A program made the translations under genes and the position numbers. Below are positions 1-9,178 of a DNA stretch of 64,000 bases, one piece after another. Source of the DNA: Bacillus sp. X1(2014) (GTDB lineage Bacteria; Bacillota; Bacilli; Bacillales_B; DSM-18226); the NCBI RefSeq assembly GCF_007678255.1, contig NZ_VEED01000007.1, forward strand, positions 62,001 through 126,000, read 5' to 3'. The stretch's first letter is position 1; each line of letters starts with the position of its first letter. The notes under the pieces were generated by a model, which saw only the letters and a program-made list of their open reading frames with translations, was not told the DNA's origin and ran no database searches.

Positions 1-2
1 TT

Positions 3-194
3 GCCTTCGTAAGGAGGGTGAAAAAGCGAATAAGCATCGGAGAACACGCTTTCCGTGCTTCTAAAGTTTTTGAGCCAGTCCGAATTCCTTTGGAGGCCGT
101 TAAAAGAAAAGTTATAGTATTTTCTCCTGCCGCATTAGATTTTATCGGTCCAGGTGATCAGAACCAAACCATTTTAATCATGAGGGGAGGTTGA
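3..194 (+). CDS. possible C-terminal end of an unidentified protein (5' end outside window)
   Basis: Frame 3 is open from the left edge to a TGA at 192-194, giving about 63 residues ending in Ile-Met-Arg-Gly-Gly. I do not recognise the family. Support is weak: an open frame this short can occur by chance. It is, however, followed by a small frame with a good ribosome site and then by a strong plus-strand terminator at 352-380, so some plus-strand transcript probably does enter from the left. Confidence 0.3.
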   Translation, partial: AFVRRVKKRISIGEHAFRASKVFEPVRIPLEAVKRKVIVFSPAALDFIGPGDQNQTILIMRGG

Positions 195-195
195 T

Positions 196-312
196 TTGGA
201 GCGTTATTTTAAAAATTTCATATTAGTAAAATCGAATCAAAGGATTAAATGGATAATCCTTTTCGATAGAATACACTTTAGGAAAGGAATGAAATATTGG
301 CTGCAAGCCTGA
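196..312 (+). CDS. possible 38-residue small protein, TTG start
   Basis: A TTG codon at 196 lies a few bases after AGGGGAGG (183-190), directly behind the stop of the preceding open frame. It opens a 38-residue frame rich in Lys, Arg, Ile and Phe, with a hydrophobic centre, ending at TGA 310-312. A terminator begins 40 bases later. The arrangement suggests a translationally coupled last cistron, but there is no family match I can name and the frame may be fortuitous. Confidence 0.25.
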   Translation: MERYFKNFILVKSNQRIKWIILFDRIHFRKGMKYWLQA

Positions 313-351
313 TACTTACTAAGGAAAACTAAACGAATCCATTTATAATAG

Positions 352-380
352 GGACTTAACCAATGAGTTAAGTCCTTTTT
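352..380 (+). terminator. rho-independent terminator
   Basis: A perfect 9-bp stem (GGACTTAAC 352-360 with GTTAAGTCC 367-375), a 6-base loop and TTTTT at 376-380. It ends plus-strand transcription entering from the left. In the other direction, for the glycosylase gene, the stem is not followed by a T-run. Confidence 0.8.
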
Positions 381-385
381 ACTTT

Positions 386-1012
386 TCAAACAATTACATA
401 ATCAGATTTTTGATGCCTTGAAACAAATGGATTATTCGTAATCCAAAAACGCCATGGATAATCACGCGCTTCACCAGTTTTGTCAATTCCAATTCTTTTT
501 CCGGCAGAAATACTTTCTGGACGAATCCCTTTGGCAATAAATAATGGCGGAAGAGTGAGGGGATGACCATAATCCTCCACGGTAATACCCAATGATTTTG
601 TCAATTTGCCAGGTCCATTTGTCAGACTTGGCAAATCTTCCTTACCTCTTCTCTTTTTCATTAATTCGAGGCCGTACGTAGGTTCAAGTGCGCGGACTAA
701 AACGGCTTCAGGATGTTCTTCACCACCACTGACCACATTGAAAAGGCAGTGTGTATGCATTAAATAAGTATAAACAAGTCCTGAACGTTGGAACATCACC
801 TCTGTTCTTCGCGTCCTCCTGTTATTGTAGCTGTGTGCAGCCCTATCGCCAGGACCTATGTATGCCTCTGTTTCAACAATATATCCTGCCGACACTCCCT
901 CATTCGTTTCTTTTACAAGCAGGCATCCGAGCAATGCCTTTGCTAGTTCAAGGGTGGGCTGATCATAAAAATCCTCGGGTAATGGTTTTAAATCTTTTGT
1001 AAATTCTACCAC
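386..1012 (-). CDS. DNA-3-methyladenine glycosylase (AAG/Mpg family)
   Basis: This 208-residue protein is a monofunctional base-excision glycosylase that removes alkylated purines such as 3-methyladenine and hypoxanthine from DNA. The AAG-family active-site segment ETEAYIGPGDRAAH lies at residues 47-60. By alignment to human AAG the catalytic glutamate should be Glu49, which activates the water. The SLTNGPGKLTKSLGI segment near residue 130 is also typical, and the length is normal for bacterial AAG proteins. The gene stands alone, divergent from the Bcr/CflA exporter, with 144 bp between starts. Identification is confident; the substrate range cannot be read from sequence. Confidence 0.93.
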   Translation of the reverse strand: MVEFTKDLKPLPEDFYDQPTLELAKALLGCLLVKETNEGVSAGYIVETEAYIGPGDRAAHSYNNRRTRRTEVMFQRSGLVYTYLMHTHCLFNVVSGGEEHPEAVLVRALEPTYGLELMKKRRGKEDLPSLTNGPGKLTKSLGITVEDYGHPLTLPPLFIAKGIRPESISAGKRIGIDKTGEARDYPWRFWITNNPFVSRHQKSDYVIV

Positions 1013-1156
1013 GTTCTATGCCCTCCATTTCATTAATTTTCTTCCAAGAAAATATTTGAATGTTTATGAAAAATTGTTTATTATTAACATTTAATCTAAC
1101 TAAGGTTTTTCTATTTTAATCAATATTTATGATTTTAGAAAGGAAGAAATTGATTT

Positions 1157-2407
1157 ATGAATGATTCATTCGGGGATATAGAAAGGACAAAGAGTTCATC
1201 GTTACGTTCAAAAAGAGTAAGGCTGGCCATGATTTTGGGAACTTTAGCTGCTTTTGGCCCATTATCCATTGACATGTATTTACCTGCACTTCCACATATC
1301 GCTAAAGAGCTTCACACCACTACTTCCCTTGTGCAACTCAGCCTTACCTTTTTCCTACTCGGTCTTTCTCTAGGGCAATTAGTTTCAGGACCACTCAGCG
1401 ATGTACGCGGGCGCATGAAACCCCTCCTCATTGGATTAATAATTTATACGATCGCCTCTCTATTATGTGCTTTTAGTCAATCTATCTGGTTTTTGATAAT
1501 TTTGAGATTTATTCAGGGTTTTGCCGGGGCTGCTGGAATTGTTATTGCCCGTGCCATTGTAAGAGATCTATACTCAGGTTCAGAGTTAACTAAATTTTTC
1601 TCCCTGATAGCATTGGTCAATGGTGTTGCTCCAATTCTTGCACCTATAGTAGGCGGTCAGCTTTTACGGATGGCTCCATGGCAAGGTATATTTTTAGTTT
1701 TAAGTTTAATAGGTTTAAGTATGTTCTTCATTGTACTGTTCGGTTTGCCTGAAACACTACCTTCTGAATCAAGGTCGAAGGGAGGCATTTATCATACATT
1801 GACAACATTTAAAAACCTTCTATTAGATCGAAGTTTCATCGGATATGCATTATCACAAGGGTTAATTTTTGCGGCCATGTTCGCTTATATATCGGGCTCG
1901 CCTTTCGTTTTACAAAATGTTTATGGTGCCTCTCCACAGTTTTTTAGTCTGATATTTGCCATCAACGGTATTGGAATTATTATTTCCAGTCAAATTACTG
2001 GCAGATTAGCTGGGCAAGTCAGTGAGAAAAAACTTTTTGTTGTGGGCATAAGCATTGCTTTCGCTGGTTCTATTATGTTATTGATTATGATTTTACTTCA
2101 TGCAGGCCTGTACGTAATCTTGCTGCCATTATTCTTTGTTGTTTCAAGTGTAGGGATGGTAAGTACTTCAGGATCTTCAATAGCCATGCAAAATCAGGGC
2201 AGGTCAGCTGGAAGTGCAGCAGCATTACTTGGAGTATTATCGTTCGTTTTTGGGGGAAGTACGGCTCCTCTAACTGGTTTAGGAAATGACCCAGCACTAT
2301 CTATGGGAATTGTAATGGCTATGGTAAGTTTTGGGTCTGTCCTGATTTACATTTTCCTGAAACCACGACATGAAGAAAAACCCAAAAGAAATTCATTAAC
2401 AATTTAG
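1157..2407 (+). CDS. Bcr/CflA-type multidrug efflux MFS transporter
   Basis: The product is a 416-residue, 12-helix drug:proton antiporter of the DHA1 group. The N-terminal segment with GPLSIDMYLPALPHIA (about residues 35-50) is the Bcr/CflA hallmark, and the loop after helix 2 has GPLSDVRGRMKPLL, the motif-A antiporter loop. The start is an ATG preceded by AGAAAGGAAG. The gene is monocistronic: divergent from the glycosylase and convergent with the next MFS gene, with a bidirectional terminator between. Family members export chloramphenicol, bicyclomycin or other small molecules; which one cannot be told here. It has no evident link to the catabolic genes. Confidence 0.9.
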   Translation: MNDSFGDIERTKSSSLRSKRVRLAMILGTLAAFGPLSIDMYLPALPHIAKELHTTTSLVQLSLTFFLLGLSLGQLVSGPLSDVRGRMKPLLIGLIIYTIASLLCAFSQSIWFLIILRFIQGFAGAAGIVIARAIVRDLYSGSELTKFFSLIALVNGVAPILAPIVGGQLLRMAPWQGIFLVLSLIGLSMFFIVLFGLPETLPSESRSKGGIYHTLTTFKNLLLDRSFIGYALSQGLIFAAMFAYISGSPFVLQNVYGASPQFFSLIFAINGIGIIISSQITGRLAGQVSEKKLFVVGISIAFAGSIMLLIMILLHAGLYVILLPLFFVVSSVGMVSTSGSSIAMQNQGRSAGSAAALLGVLSFVFGGSTAPLTGLGNDPALSMGIVMAMVSFGSVLIYIFLKPRHEEKPKRNSLTI

Positions 2408-2439
2408 ATAGAGTTTTAATATTAATCTAATAATATGAC

Positions 2440-2470
2440 AAAAGGGAACGAGTAATAACCGTTCCCTTTT
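2440..2470. terminator. bidirectional terminator between convergent MFS genes
   Basis: AAAAGGGAACG (2440-2450) pairs with CGTTCCCTTTT (2460-2470) across a 9-base loop. A/T runs on both sides let it serve the exporter gene on the plus strand and the six-gene aromatic operon on the minus strand. Confidence 0.85.
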
Positions 2471-2502
2471 GTTACAAAACTGACTGTGTCCGCAACATTT
2501 CC

Positions 2503-3768
2503 TTATATAGATATATTAGTTACAAAATCTTCTGATATTTTACTAGAAACTTTTACAGGTGCCGTTTCTTTTAGTAAGAAGGATAACAAAAAGAAAACAA
2601 CCGCTGTCCCACTTGCAAGCCATAAAGGTGAGTAAAGCGTAAACTTATCAGCCAGGATTCCCGCAATGACAGGTCCTGCTGTTCCCCCAATGATTTCTCC
2701 GGTCAGTACAACAGCGGCTATTGCTGTTGCGGCAAACAACCTGGGAACTGACTCTGACGGGATAATAGCGAGATAGAGCGGCTGTGCGCCAAACCCTAGG
2801 CTAAGGATAAAGATCGAAATGGCAAGCAGGGCAAAGTTCGTATGGAATCCCGCAACCGCTAGCGGGAGTAGAATGGCTATAAATGTCGCGGGCACTATGA
2901 TGGTTTTTCTACCTAGTTTATCTGATAAAAATGGTAGAAGGAATTGCCAAAAGAACATTCCAATCCCCAGGATTCCTAAAATGGCCCCGTATTGCGCATC
3001 GCTATATTTTGATACTCCAGATAAAAACAGCGGCATAAAGGCTGTAAATACCAATAAGTACATCATGTAAAAAATAGCCATCAGCATACCTACCCAAACA
3101 TTACGGGTTTTAAATACACTTTTGTATTCCTGAAAGGTTGGTTTTATTTTAATGTCCTTGGTGGTGCTACCGTCGACATTAAAATTAGGCTCTTTCATAT
3201 AAAATATTAAAACCACTGCTAAAATGATCCCCGGTATGGCTAGGGCAAAAAACGAATAACGCCAATTCGATGCTGCCGCAATCGCAACAACTAATACAGG
3301 TGCAATGGCATTCCCAAGTAATGGACCTGCACCTTGGATAAGCCCTAAATTTAGGCCCCTTCTTCTTGGAGTTGATTCAGCCATCATGGTTGACTGTACC
3401 AACGGAATAACCGGACCTTCCGTTACTCCCATCAACAAACGGACAAGTATAAGTGAACTTAATCCTCCCACTAATCCTGATGTAAAAGTGGCAATGGAAA
3501 AGCCAAGAATGAAAATAATTAGCGTAAGTTTCTTTTTGCCTATAAAATCGGAAACACTGGCAAAAAGCAAGGTGGAAATCCCCCAAGCAATGCTAGTTGC
3601 CCCGACAATCATTCCCATTTGAGTGTTGTTCAATTTTAGCTCCTCAGCTACAAATGGAAATAGGTAGATGATGCTCAACCTGTCCATAAATACAAGGCCA
3701 AAGATTAAAAATAAGATAATTAGAAGGCTATTTTCATATCTAAAAAATGATTGGTTCTTATTACTCAC
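2503..3768 (-). CDS. MFS transporter, last gene of the aromatic catabolic operon
   Basis: A 421-residue, 12-helix carrier resembling the anion:cation symporter group, with the motif-A-like SVSDFIGKKKL after helix 2. I place the start at GTG 3768 because AGAGGGG lies seven bases before it; a TTG at 3798 in the same frame has no ribosome site. It is the sixth and last cistron of the operon beginning at 8994, and a bidirectional terminator follows. Carriers of this group in such operons usually take up carboxylated aromatic or sugar-acid substrates, so uptake of the operon's substrate is the likely role. The substrate is inferred only from context. Confidence 0.85.
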   Translation of the reverse strand: MSNKNQSFFRYENSLLIILFLIFGLVFMDRLSIIYLFPFVAEELKLNNTQMGMIVGATSIAWGISTLLFASVSDFIGKKKLTLIIFILGFSIATFTSGLVGGLSSLILVRLLMGVTEGPVIPLVQSTMMAESTPRRRGLNLGLIQGAGPLLGNAIAPVLVVAIAAASNWRYSFFALAIPGIILAVVLIFYMKEPNFNVDGSTTKDIKIKPTFQEYKSVFKTRNVWVGMLMAIFYMMYLLVFTAFMPLFLSGVSKYSDAQYGAILGILGIGMFFWQFLLPFLSDKLGRKTIIVPATFIAILLPLAVAGFHTNFALLAISIFILSLGFGAQPLYLAIIPSESVPRLFAATAIAAVVLTGEIIGGTAGPVIAGILADKFTLYSPLWLASGTAVVFFLLSFLLKETAPVKVSSKISEDFVTNISI

Positions 3769-3966
3769 AACAACACCCCTCTTTATTGGTCCTAGCAACG
3801 GGAAACCTATTTTTTCACCAACCGTAAGCGCTTTACTAATTAATAGTATAGGGCAGCCTAATTAGTTAGAGAAATATAAAATATTGTTTACAGTAATATG
3901 AATTTTGTATATATTTGGATATTCAAACAGCTAACTCTGTAAATTCCATAGCAATAATTAGTAGTT

Positions 3967-4722
3967 TTAATCGATAATTGCTACCGCCCGGGTCCAGCCA
4001 CCGCTTCCACCTTTAATTTTGACAGGGAATACCGATACCTTAAAACCATATGGCGGTAATTGATCCAAGTTTGCTAGTTTTTCGATTTGACAATATTCTT
4101 TTTCTTTACCGGCAAAATGGGCGGCCCAAAGCACGCCAGGACGAGGATTTTCTTTATAATCCGCGGCCTGAATGGCAAGGGGTGTATCCCAGCCCCATCC
4201 GTCTGTACCCATCACTTTTATGCCTTGATCAATCAGCCAAAGGGTGGCTTCGGCTGAAACACCAACATGTATCTCACTATAGTTGCGATCGTATCTTTTT
4301 TTATCCGCATCAGAACGAATCATCACGATATCAAAAGGCTTTAACTGGTACTCTATTTTTTGCAATTTTTCCTGCAGATCTGAAATAGTGAGTGCATAAC
4401 CCGCTGGCTTATCCGTAAAGTCTAGGACAACCCCATCGTTAAAAAACCATTCCAGCGGCATTTCATCAATTGTCCTTGACCGTTTTCCTTCTGATGTAGG
4501 CCAGTAATGCCATGGTGCATCGACATGGGTGCCGGCATGACTTGTCAAGGTAAGAAACTCCCCGGCAAGGCCCTTTCTTTCTGGAAAATCATCCGGCGTT
4601 ACTCCAACCAGCTTCGCACCAAATTCGGCACCCTCCTCATGCGTTTCATAGCGAATTGAAAATGGAAGTGGATCCTTTAACTCTTTTTCGAGTGAAACAC
4701 TTAAATCTATTATTTTAGACAT
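3967..4722 (-). CDS. cyclase-family metal-dependent hydrolase (kynurenine formamidase-like)
   Basis: This 251-residue protein has the cyclase/kynurenine formamidase signature SHAGTHVDAPWH, giving putative metal ligands His62, His66, Asp68 and His72. Family members hydrolyse amides, lactones or cyclic intermediates. In an extradiol-type pathway it could open a lactone or hydrolyse a ring-fission intermediate. It is the fifth cistron of the aromatic operon, 27 bases downstream of the FAH-type gene, with ribosome site ACGGAGG. There are no tryptophan-pathway genes nearby, so kynurenine formamidase itself is unlikely. Family call is firm, reaction unknown. Confidence 0.87.
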   Translation of the reverse strand: MSKIIDLSVSLEKELKDPLPFSIRYETHEEGAEFGAKLVGVTPDDFPERKGLAGEFLTLTSHAGTHVDAPWHYWPTSEGKRSRTIDEMPLEWFFNDGVVLDFTDKPAGYALTISDLQEKLQKIEYQLKPFDIVMIRSDADKKRYDRNYSEIHVGVSAEATLWLIDQGIKVMGTDGWGWDTPLAIQAADYKENPRPGVLWAAHFAGKEKEYCQIEKLANLDQLPPYGFKVSVFPVKIKGGSGGWTRAVAIID

Positions 4723-4749
4723 AACTTAACCTCCGTTTATTAATCTCCC

Positions 4750-5655
4750 TTATACAATACTGCTTTTTAAAACTCCCAATCCCGTAATCTCCAATTCTAT
4801 TTCATCCCCCGGCTCCAGCCAGCGGTATTCTTCTGTTCCCAATTCTAAAATACATCCAAACCCGACAGTTCCTGAGCCGATAATATCACCGGGATACAAG
4901 GTAACATCCTCTGACGCACGCTCGATCATTTGTCCGAATGAATAGTAAATATCTTTAAAATTCCCATGGGACCATACTTCTCCGTTCACTTTGGCCGTCA
5001 TCTCCAAGTCGAAGCGGTCGTCGATTTTGTATGGCAGCAATTCATCCTTTGTTACAATCCACGGTCCTATTGATGTAGCAAAGTCTTTTCCTTTTGCTGG
5101 GCCAAGTAAAACCTTCATTTCCTGAGCCTGCAGATCACGGGCGGACCAATCATTCAAAATGGTATAACCGAATATAATCTCGTCAGCCTCACGGGCTTGA
5201 ATGTTTTTCCCTTCCTTCCCAATGATACAAGCCATTTCTAATTCATAATCCAACTTTACGCACTTTTTAGGGCGGGCCACCTCTTCACCATGTCCCCTCA
5301 TGGCATTTGGATTTGAGAAATAAAAAATCGGTACTTCATACCATTCAGGCGCCACAGTGCTATCATGTGTTGCGGATGCGTTTTTTACATGTGTTTCAAA
5401 GGCTACAAAATCCCGAAATGTACAAGGGTTTGGCAGCGGGGTCATTAGTTCTATTTCTTCGATTGAATAATTCGGCTGGGTATCTTTTTCTATTGAATGA
5501 ATCAAAGGCATATAGGTTTCATGTTTAGCCAACAATTCACGAATGCTGACCGGTAATTTCCCATGACCGGCAAGCTGCATATCCACTACTCCATCACCGC
5601 TCAGCCACCCACCGCGTTGTTCCCCATTAGGATCTCGAAAAGTAATAAATTTCAT
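4750..5655 (-). CDS. fumarylacetoacetate hydrolase-family protein
   Basis: A 301-residue member of the FAH family, which hydrolyses C-C bonds in acylpyruvates or acts as hydratase or decarboxylase in aromatic meta-cleavage pathways. The metal-binding acidic residues are visible in LDYELEMACIIG (Glu-x-Glu) and in ILNDWSARDLQ. The N-terminal about 70 residues form the small cap usual in this family. It is the fourth cistron of the sigma-54-controlled operon, behind the dioxygenase. A role after ring opening, such as cleaving an acylpyruvate to pyruvate and an acid, is the natural reading, but hydratase activity is equally possible. Confidence 0.9.
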   Translation of the reverse strand: MKFITFRDPNGEQRGGWLSGDGVVDMQLAGHGKLPVSIRELLAKHETYMPLIHSIEKDTQPNYSIEEIELMTPLPNPCTFRDFVAFETHVKNASATHDSTVAPEWYEVPIFYFSNPNAMRGHGEEVARPKKCVKLDYELEMACIIGKEGKNIQAREADEIIFGYTILNDWSARDLQAQEMKVLLGPAKGKDFATSIGPWIVTKDELLPYKIDDRFDLEMTAKVNGEVWSHGNFKDIYYSFGQMIERASEDVTLYPGDIIGSGTVGFGCILELGTEEYRWLEPGDEIELEITGLGVLKSSIV

Positions 5656-5686
5656 AGTCTCATCTCTCCAATTCTCTTAAACTAAC

Positions 5687-5712
5687 AAAGGACATCTATC
5701 AAGACGTCCTTT
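5687..5712. terminator. weak intercistronic hairpin inside the aromatic operon
   Basis: AAAGGAC (5687-5693) pairs with GTCCTTT (5706-5712) in the 75-base gap between the dioxygenase and FAH-type genes. No strong T-run follows on the minus strand, so an mRNA-processing or partial attenuation role is more plausible than full termination. Confidence 0.4.
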
Positions 5713-5730
5713 ATCACTTTTGCACTACTA

Positions 5731-6675
5731 CTAAGCTTTTTCTTTAATACTATCGAACTGTGCTGATTCAAAAATATTTACTTCATCCCAGGCATCGTTT
5801 GGATTTTCCTCAACCTTCCAAATCTTAGGTCCGTAATCCGGTGCAAAGTATAATGGAGAACCGCCATATATTTCAATCCGATTACCACCTGGTTCAATCG
5901 CATAAGTAGTAAACGCCTCACCCACCGCATGCTTAAATGGTTTCATTTCTAATCTATAACCGTTATCAACCACGTAATCAGCGGTCTCTAGCACTTGATC
6001 TCGATTTTCCACCGCAAAACATAAATGATTCAGTTGTCCATGCTCCTTCTTAAAATCAGCAAATAAGGCAATTTCATGTGATAAGCTTGATACGGCTAGT
6101 AAGGATCCAACCTCTGTACCATTTGGAATGACAATTCCTTCATTATGCTTAAATCCTAACTCTTTATAGAAGTTTGTATGACGGGTTACATCACTGGTCC
6201 ATAGTGTCACATGGTCTAAACGTCTTACAGAGGCACCCCGGCTTGGATTTTTTTGTGGACGGGATCTCCATTTGCTTTTCAAATGAGCAGGTATCTCGGC
6301 AAGCTCCACATCCCAAAAAATTTCTTCTAAATGACCATCGGGCGAGTAATATTGATATGCCTTACCATGTCCTAGGTCCCCTTCAATCCATCCTTTTCCG
6401 CAGCCCATGTTCTCAATATATTGAACAGCATCGTGCAAATCTTCGTCACTTTCCGCTCGCCAGCTAATATGTCCGACTCCATTTGATTTTGCCTCTGTGA
6501 TCTTTAAACTGTGGTGAAAAAACTCACCCCAGGCACGCATGTAAACCGATTGACCGATTCTTCCAGATTCCTCCATTCCCAATATATCTTTGAAAAATTT
6601 CACAGACTCTTCTGGTTTTGGACTTAAAAGTTCGACGTGGGCTAATTGAGAAATAAAGTGATTTCTTTTTGGCAT
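5731..6675 (-). CDS. VOC-family type I extradiol ring-cleavage dioxygenase
   Basis: A two-domain, 314-residue vicinal oxygen chelate protein with the size and layout of catechol 2,3-dioxygenases and 2,3-dihydroxybiphenyl dioxygenases. The iron ligands in the C-terminal domain are His155 (LDHVTLW), His217 (LNHLCFAV) and Glu268 (NRIEIYGG), at nearly the same spacing as His146/His210/Glu260 of BphC. The second-shell His200 and His249 also appear to be kept. It should open a catechol-type ring next to the hydroxyls. It lies third in the operon, between the alpha/beta hydrolase and FAH-type genes, with ribosome site TTAGGAGG. The aromatic substrate is not known. Confidence 0.92.
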   Translation of the reverse strand: MPKRNHFISQLAHVELLSPKPEESVKFFKDILGMEESGRIGQSVYMRAWGEFFHHSLKITEAKSNGVGHISWRAESDEDLHDAVQYIENMGCGKGWIEGDLGHGKAYQYYSPDGHLEEIFWDVELAEIPAHLKSKWRSRPQKNPSRGASVRRLDHVTLWTSDVTRHTNFYKELGFKHNEGIVIPNGTEVGSLLAVSSLSHEIALFADFKKEHGQLNHLCFAVENRDQVLETADYVVDNGYRLEMKPFKHAVGEAFTTYAIEPGGNRIEIYGGSPLYFAPDYGPKIWKVEENPNDAWDEVNIFESAQFDSIKEKA

Positions 6676-6708
6676 GATTTCTTCCTCCTAATAATGAAAA
6701 ATATGATA

Positions 6709-7815
6709 TTATCCGTTCAACTGAAGCTTGAGCCAATCGTACATTTCGTAAGTCTCGGTTACGTTATCCACCTGGCAATGTGCGGAACCTGGACTGCTTT
6801 TTGGAACAATTTTCAACCATCTTGGACAAGTTAAATGATTATATAGATTGTAGGCATTCTCTACGGAGACCTGCCGATCATCCTCACCATGAATAATGTA
6901 AGTTGGCATGGTGATTTTTTCAGCCACCCCTTTAAGATTAAATAGGTCTAGCTTTTGACGTGCCTCGGCCATAGTTTCCGCACCTACAACATGCAGAAGA
7001 ATTTTTGCCAAAGGATGATTATCTGGACGCTTAGACCACACCGATTGATAATCATAAACAGCCCCCCAAATGGCGCATGCCTTAAAGCGAGGTTCAAAGG
7101 CTGCAGATCTTGCCGCCATATAGCCGCCCATGGATACAGCCATAATTCCCACTCGATTGGCATCGATATCAAGGTTTTGAATGGCCCATTCATATGCAGC
7201 TGTTCCCGCAATATTGTAATCGTATCGGGAGGAGATATGATTTAACCTTAATGCTCCGCCTTGACCGGGACCATCTACAGCTAGAAGAGCAATTCCCCGT
7301 TCCTTTAATAACTGGGCGGGACCAAAATAAAGTTCCTCAGCTGTAGAATCAAGCCCGCCAAACATAACAACTAATGGGCTGTCTTTTTTACCCGGAACTT
7401 CGAAAAAGTATCCTGGCAGGAACGAGTTTTCATAAGGAATTTCAACTGCCCTTGGCGGGTTATCCAGCATCTCCGCTCCTTTTCGAAAGGATTCAACCCC
7501 TTTTAAATAGGTTGGTATTTTTCTATGATCGTCTGGCTGAAGGAAAAATTCGGCCGTCCGAATATAATTAGAAGCTCGTAAATAGGCTGCTCTAGCCGTT
7601 TCAATCTGTTCTTTGTCGAGCGCTTCATTGGCAACAGCTAGTGAGCGGTTACCCATTCCCATCCATGCGTTGTGAAAACTATCCGTATCCCCCAGGGTAA
7701 TATTACCAGCCGCTTCCAGGATTTCATTTACTTCACCACCGCCAAAGTGGGCTTGGCTAAACATCCTAACAATTTGGTATGACCACATATAATGTTCAGG
7801 AAAATAATGCCACAT
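6709..7815 (-). CDS. alpha/beta hydrolase, 2,6-dihydropseudooxynicotine hydrolase/FrsA-like
   Basis: A 368-residue protein with a helical N-terminal region (about 1-120) followed by an alpha/beta-hydrolase fold. The nucleophile elbow AVSMG puts the serine at 228, with acid in HGEDDRQV (Asp312 or 313) and His346. The large N-terminal cap is as in 2,6-dihydropseudooxynicotine hydrolase, a C-C bond hydrolase. It is second in the operon, just before the ring-cleavage dioxygenase. It probably cleaves a C-C or ester bond in the aromatic substrate or in its ring-fission product. The fold call is firm; the substrate is inference. Confidence 0.87.
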   Translation of the reverse strand: MWHYFPEHYMWSYQIVRMFSQAHFGGGEVNEILEAAGNITLGDTDSFHNAWMGMGNRSLAVANEALDKEQIETARAAYLRASNYIRTAEFFLQPDDHRKIPTYLKGVESFRKGAEMLDNPPRAVEIPYENSFLPGYFFEVPGKKDSPLVVMFGGLDSTAEELYFGPAQLLKERGIALLAVDGPGQGGALRLNHISSRYDYNIAGTAAYEWAIQNLDIDANRVGIMAVSMGGYMAARSAAFEPRFKACAIWGAVYDYQSVWSKRPDNHPLAKILLHVVGAETMAEARQKLDLFNLKGVAEKITMPTYIIHGEDDRQVSVENAYNLYNHLTCPRWLKIVPKSSPGSAHCQVDNVTETYEMYDWLKLQLNG

Positions 7816-7863
7816 TTAACTACACTCCATACGTATATTATTTTTTGACTCCAGGACGTTCTA

Positions 7864-8994
7864 TTAAATGGCCTCTGTCATTTTCATGAGGCTTTGTGCG
7901 ACAATTGCGTTCGGGTTATTCTCAGTAGGCAACCTTCCTTCTAACTGAAGCAGTTCCCAGTTAACCAGAGTGTTTGAATTCTCAACAATAAATTTACAGC
8001 GCTCAAAACGTCTTTCCATGAATTGATTTAAAATGTCTGATAAAGGTGCTTCTGTTTGAAGCAATTCTGCTAAAACAAGGGCATCTTCAATGGCAATCGC
8101 CGCTCCTTGTGCTAAATGTGGAACCGTTGCATGAGCAGAGTCACCTATTAAAATCACCCGATCACGATACCAAGGTTTCTCAACAATTAAGGTCTCGAGC
8201 GGCCGATAAACGACTTCTTTTGGATTGGTAATTTGCTCACTTAATTCAGCTATTAACCCTCCAAATTCATCAAAGGCCTCACGCATTAGCACATGCAGTT
8301 TGTCCTCTGGTTTCCATGGATTTCCGGGTTCTGCCGTAACAATAAAGACATATGCGCTATCCTTCGTCATCGGAACGATACCGGCTTTTGCTTTCTGTCC
8401 ATAATACATCGTAATGTTCTCAATATCCTTAGGACGCTTTAGCGTGTAGCGCCAAACAGCTTGGCCCACAAAGTTCGGTTCAATTTCACCAAACACCATG
8501 TTACGAACTTTCGATCTTACTCCATCGGCGCCAATAACAAGATCATAGGTCCCAGAGGTACCATCAGTAAATGTCGTATAGACAAGATTATCCGCACTTT
8601 CAATTACTTCAACAGTCGTGCCCATTCGAATGGTAGTTCCGTGTTTTAAGGCAGTCCGAAGCAATATTTCGTGAAGATCTCTTCGCGGTATTCCTCCTGT
8701 CATGTTGAACTTACCGGAAGGATGAATAGGTGCATCAAAGATCATATTTCCTTGTGAGTCACGAATATGTAAGGCTGAATGAGTCGTTCCGACAGCTAAA
8801 AATTCTTCCGTGAACCCGAGTGCATCAATGGCCCTAAGTGCATTTGACTGCAGAATGATGCCCACCCCATAAACATTCCATTCCTTTTGCTTTTCAACAA
8901 TTTCTGTTTGAATTCCAGCTTTCTGTAAAGCAATAGCTGTCGCCAGCCCTCCAATGCCCCCTCCAACAATTAAAACCTTTTTTACGTTTGACAT
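7864..8994 (-). CDS. FAD-dependent aromatic hydroxylase (class A flavoprotein monooxygenase)
   Basis: A 376-residue flavoprotein monooxygenase of the salicylate/3-hydroxybenzoate hydroxylase type. Three signatures are in the right order: GGGIGG (residues 11-16) for the FAD ADP moiety, the DG motif GADGVRS around 155-161, and the GD motif ILIGDSAHATVPHLAQG at 281-297. There is no membrane anchor. It uses NAD(P)H and O2 to hydroxylate a phenolic ring, often making the catechol or hydroquinone that an extradiol enzyme then cleaves. It is the first cistron of the operon, behind a consensus sigma-54 promoter at 9101-9116, so it probably catalyses the entry step. Confidence 0.92.
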   Translation of the reverse strand: MSNVKKVLIVGGGIGGLATAIALQKAGIQTEIVEKQKEWNVYGVGIILQSNALRAIDALGFTEEFLAVGTTHSALHIRDSQGNMIFDAPIHPSGKFNMTGGIPRRDLHEILLRTALKHGTTIRMGTTVEVIESADNLVYTTFTDGTSGTYDLVIGADGVRSKVRNMVFGEIEPNFVGQAVWRYTLKRPKDIENITMYYGQKAKAGIVPMTKDSAYVFIVTAEPGNPWKPEDKLHVLMREAFDEFGGLIAELSEQITNPKEVVYRPLETLIVEKPWYRDRVILIGDSAHATVPHLAQGAAIAIEDALVLAELLQTEAPLSDILNQFMERRFERCKFIVENSNTLVNWELLQLEGRLPTENNPNAIVAQSLMKMTEAI

Positions 8995-9100
8995 GAAAAC
9001 CCCTCCTTTTATTTGGTTTTAGGATTCTTAAATCAAAAAATATTAATCTTAGCATTGTGTAGATAGTAAAAAGGTGAATGAATCCTATACTAACTAATTT

Positions 9101-9116
9101 TGCAAGAAGCGTGCCA
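9101..9116 (-). promoter_or_regulatory. consensus sigma-54 promoter of the aromatic operon
   Basis: On the minus strand the sequence reads TGGCAC (9116-9111), five bases, then TTGCA (9105-9101). This is the -24/-12 consensus with the invariant GG and GC at correct spacing. It lies 107 bases upstream of the monooxygenase start. The only two sigma-54 activators in the window are encoded at 10964-14500. Confidence 0.88.
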
Positions 9117-9178
9117 ACATGGAAAACGCTATCATTTACAGCATTCAGAAAAATAATCATTTAATTTTCCCAAGATTT

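Noticed and set aside
3967..4722. Kynurenine formamidase of tryptophan degradation
   Set aside because: The fold fits, but no kynureninase or tryptophan dioxygenase is nearby and the gene is embedded in a ring-cleavage operon.
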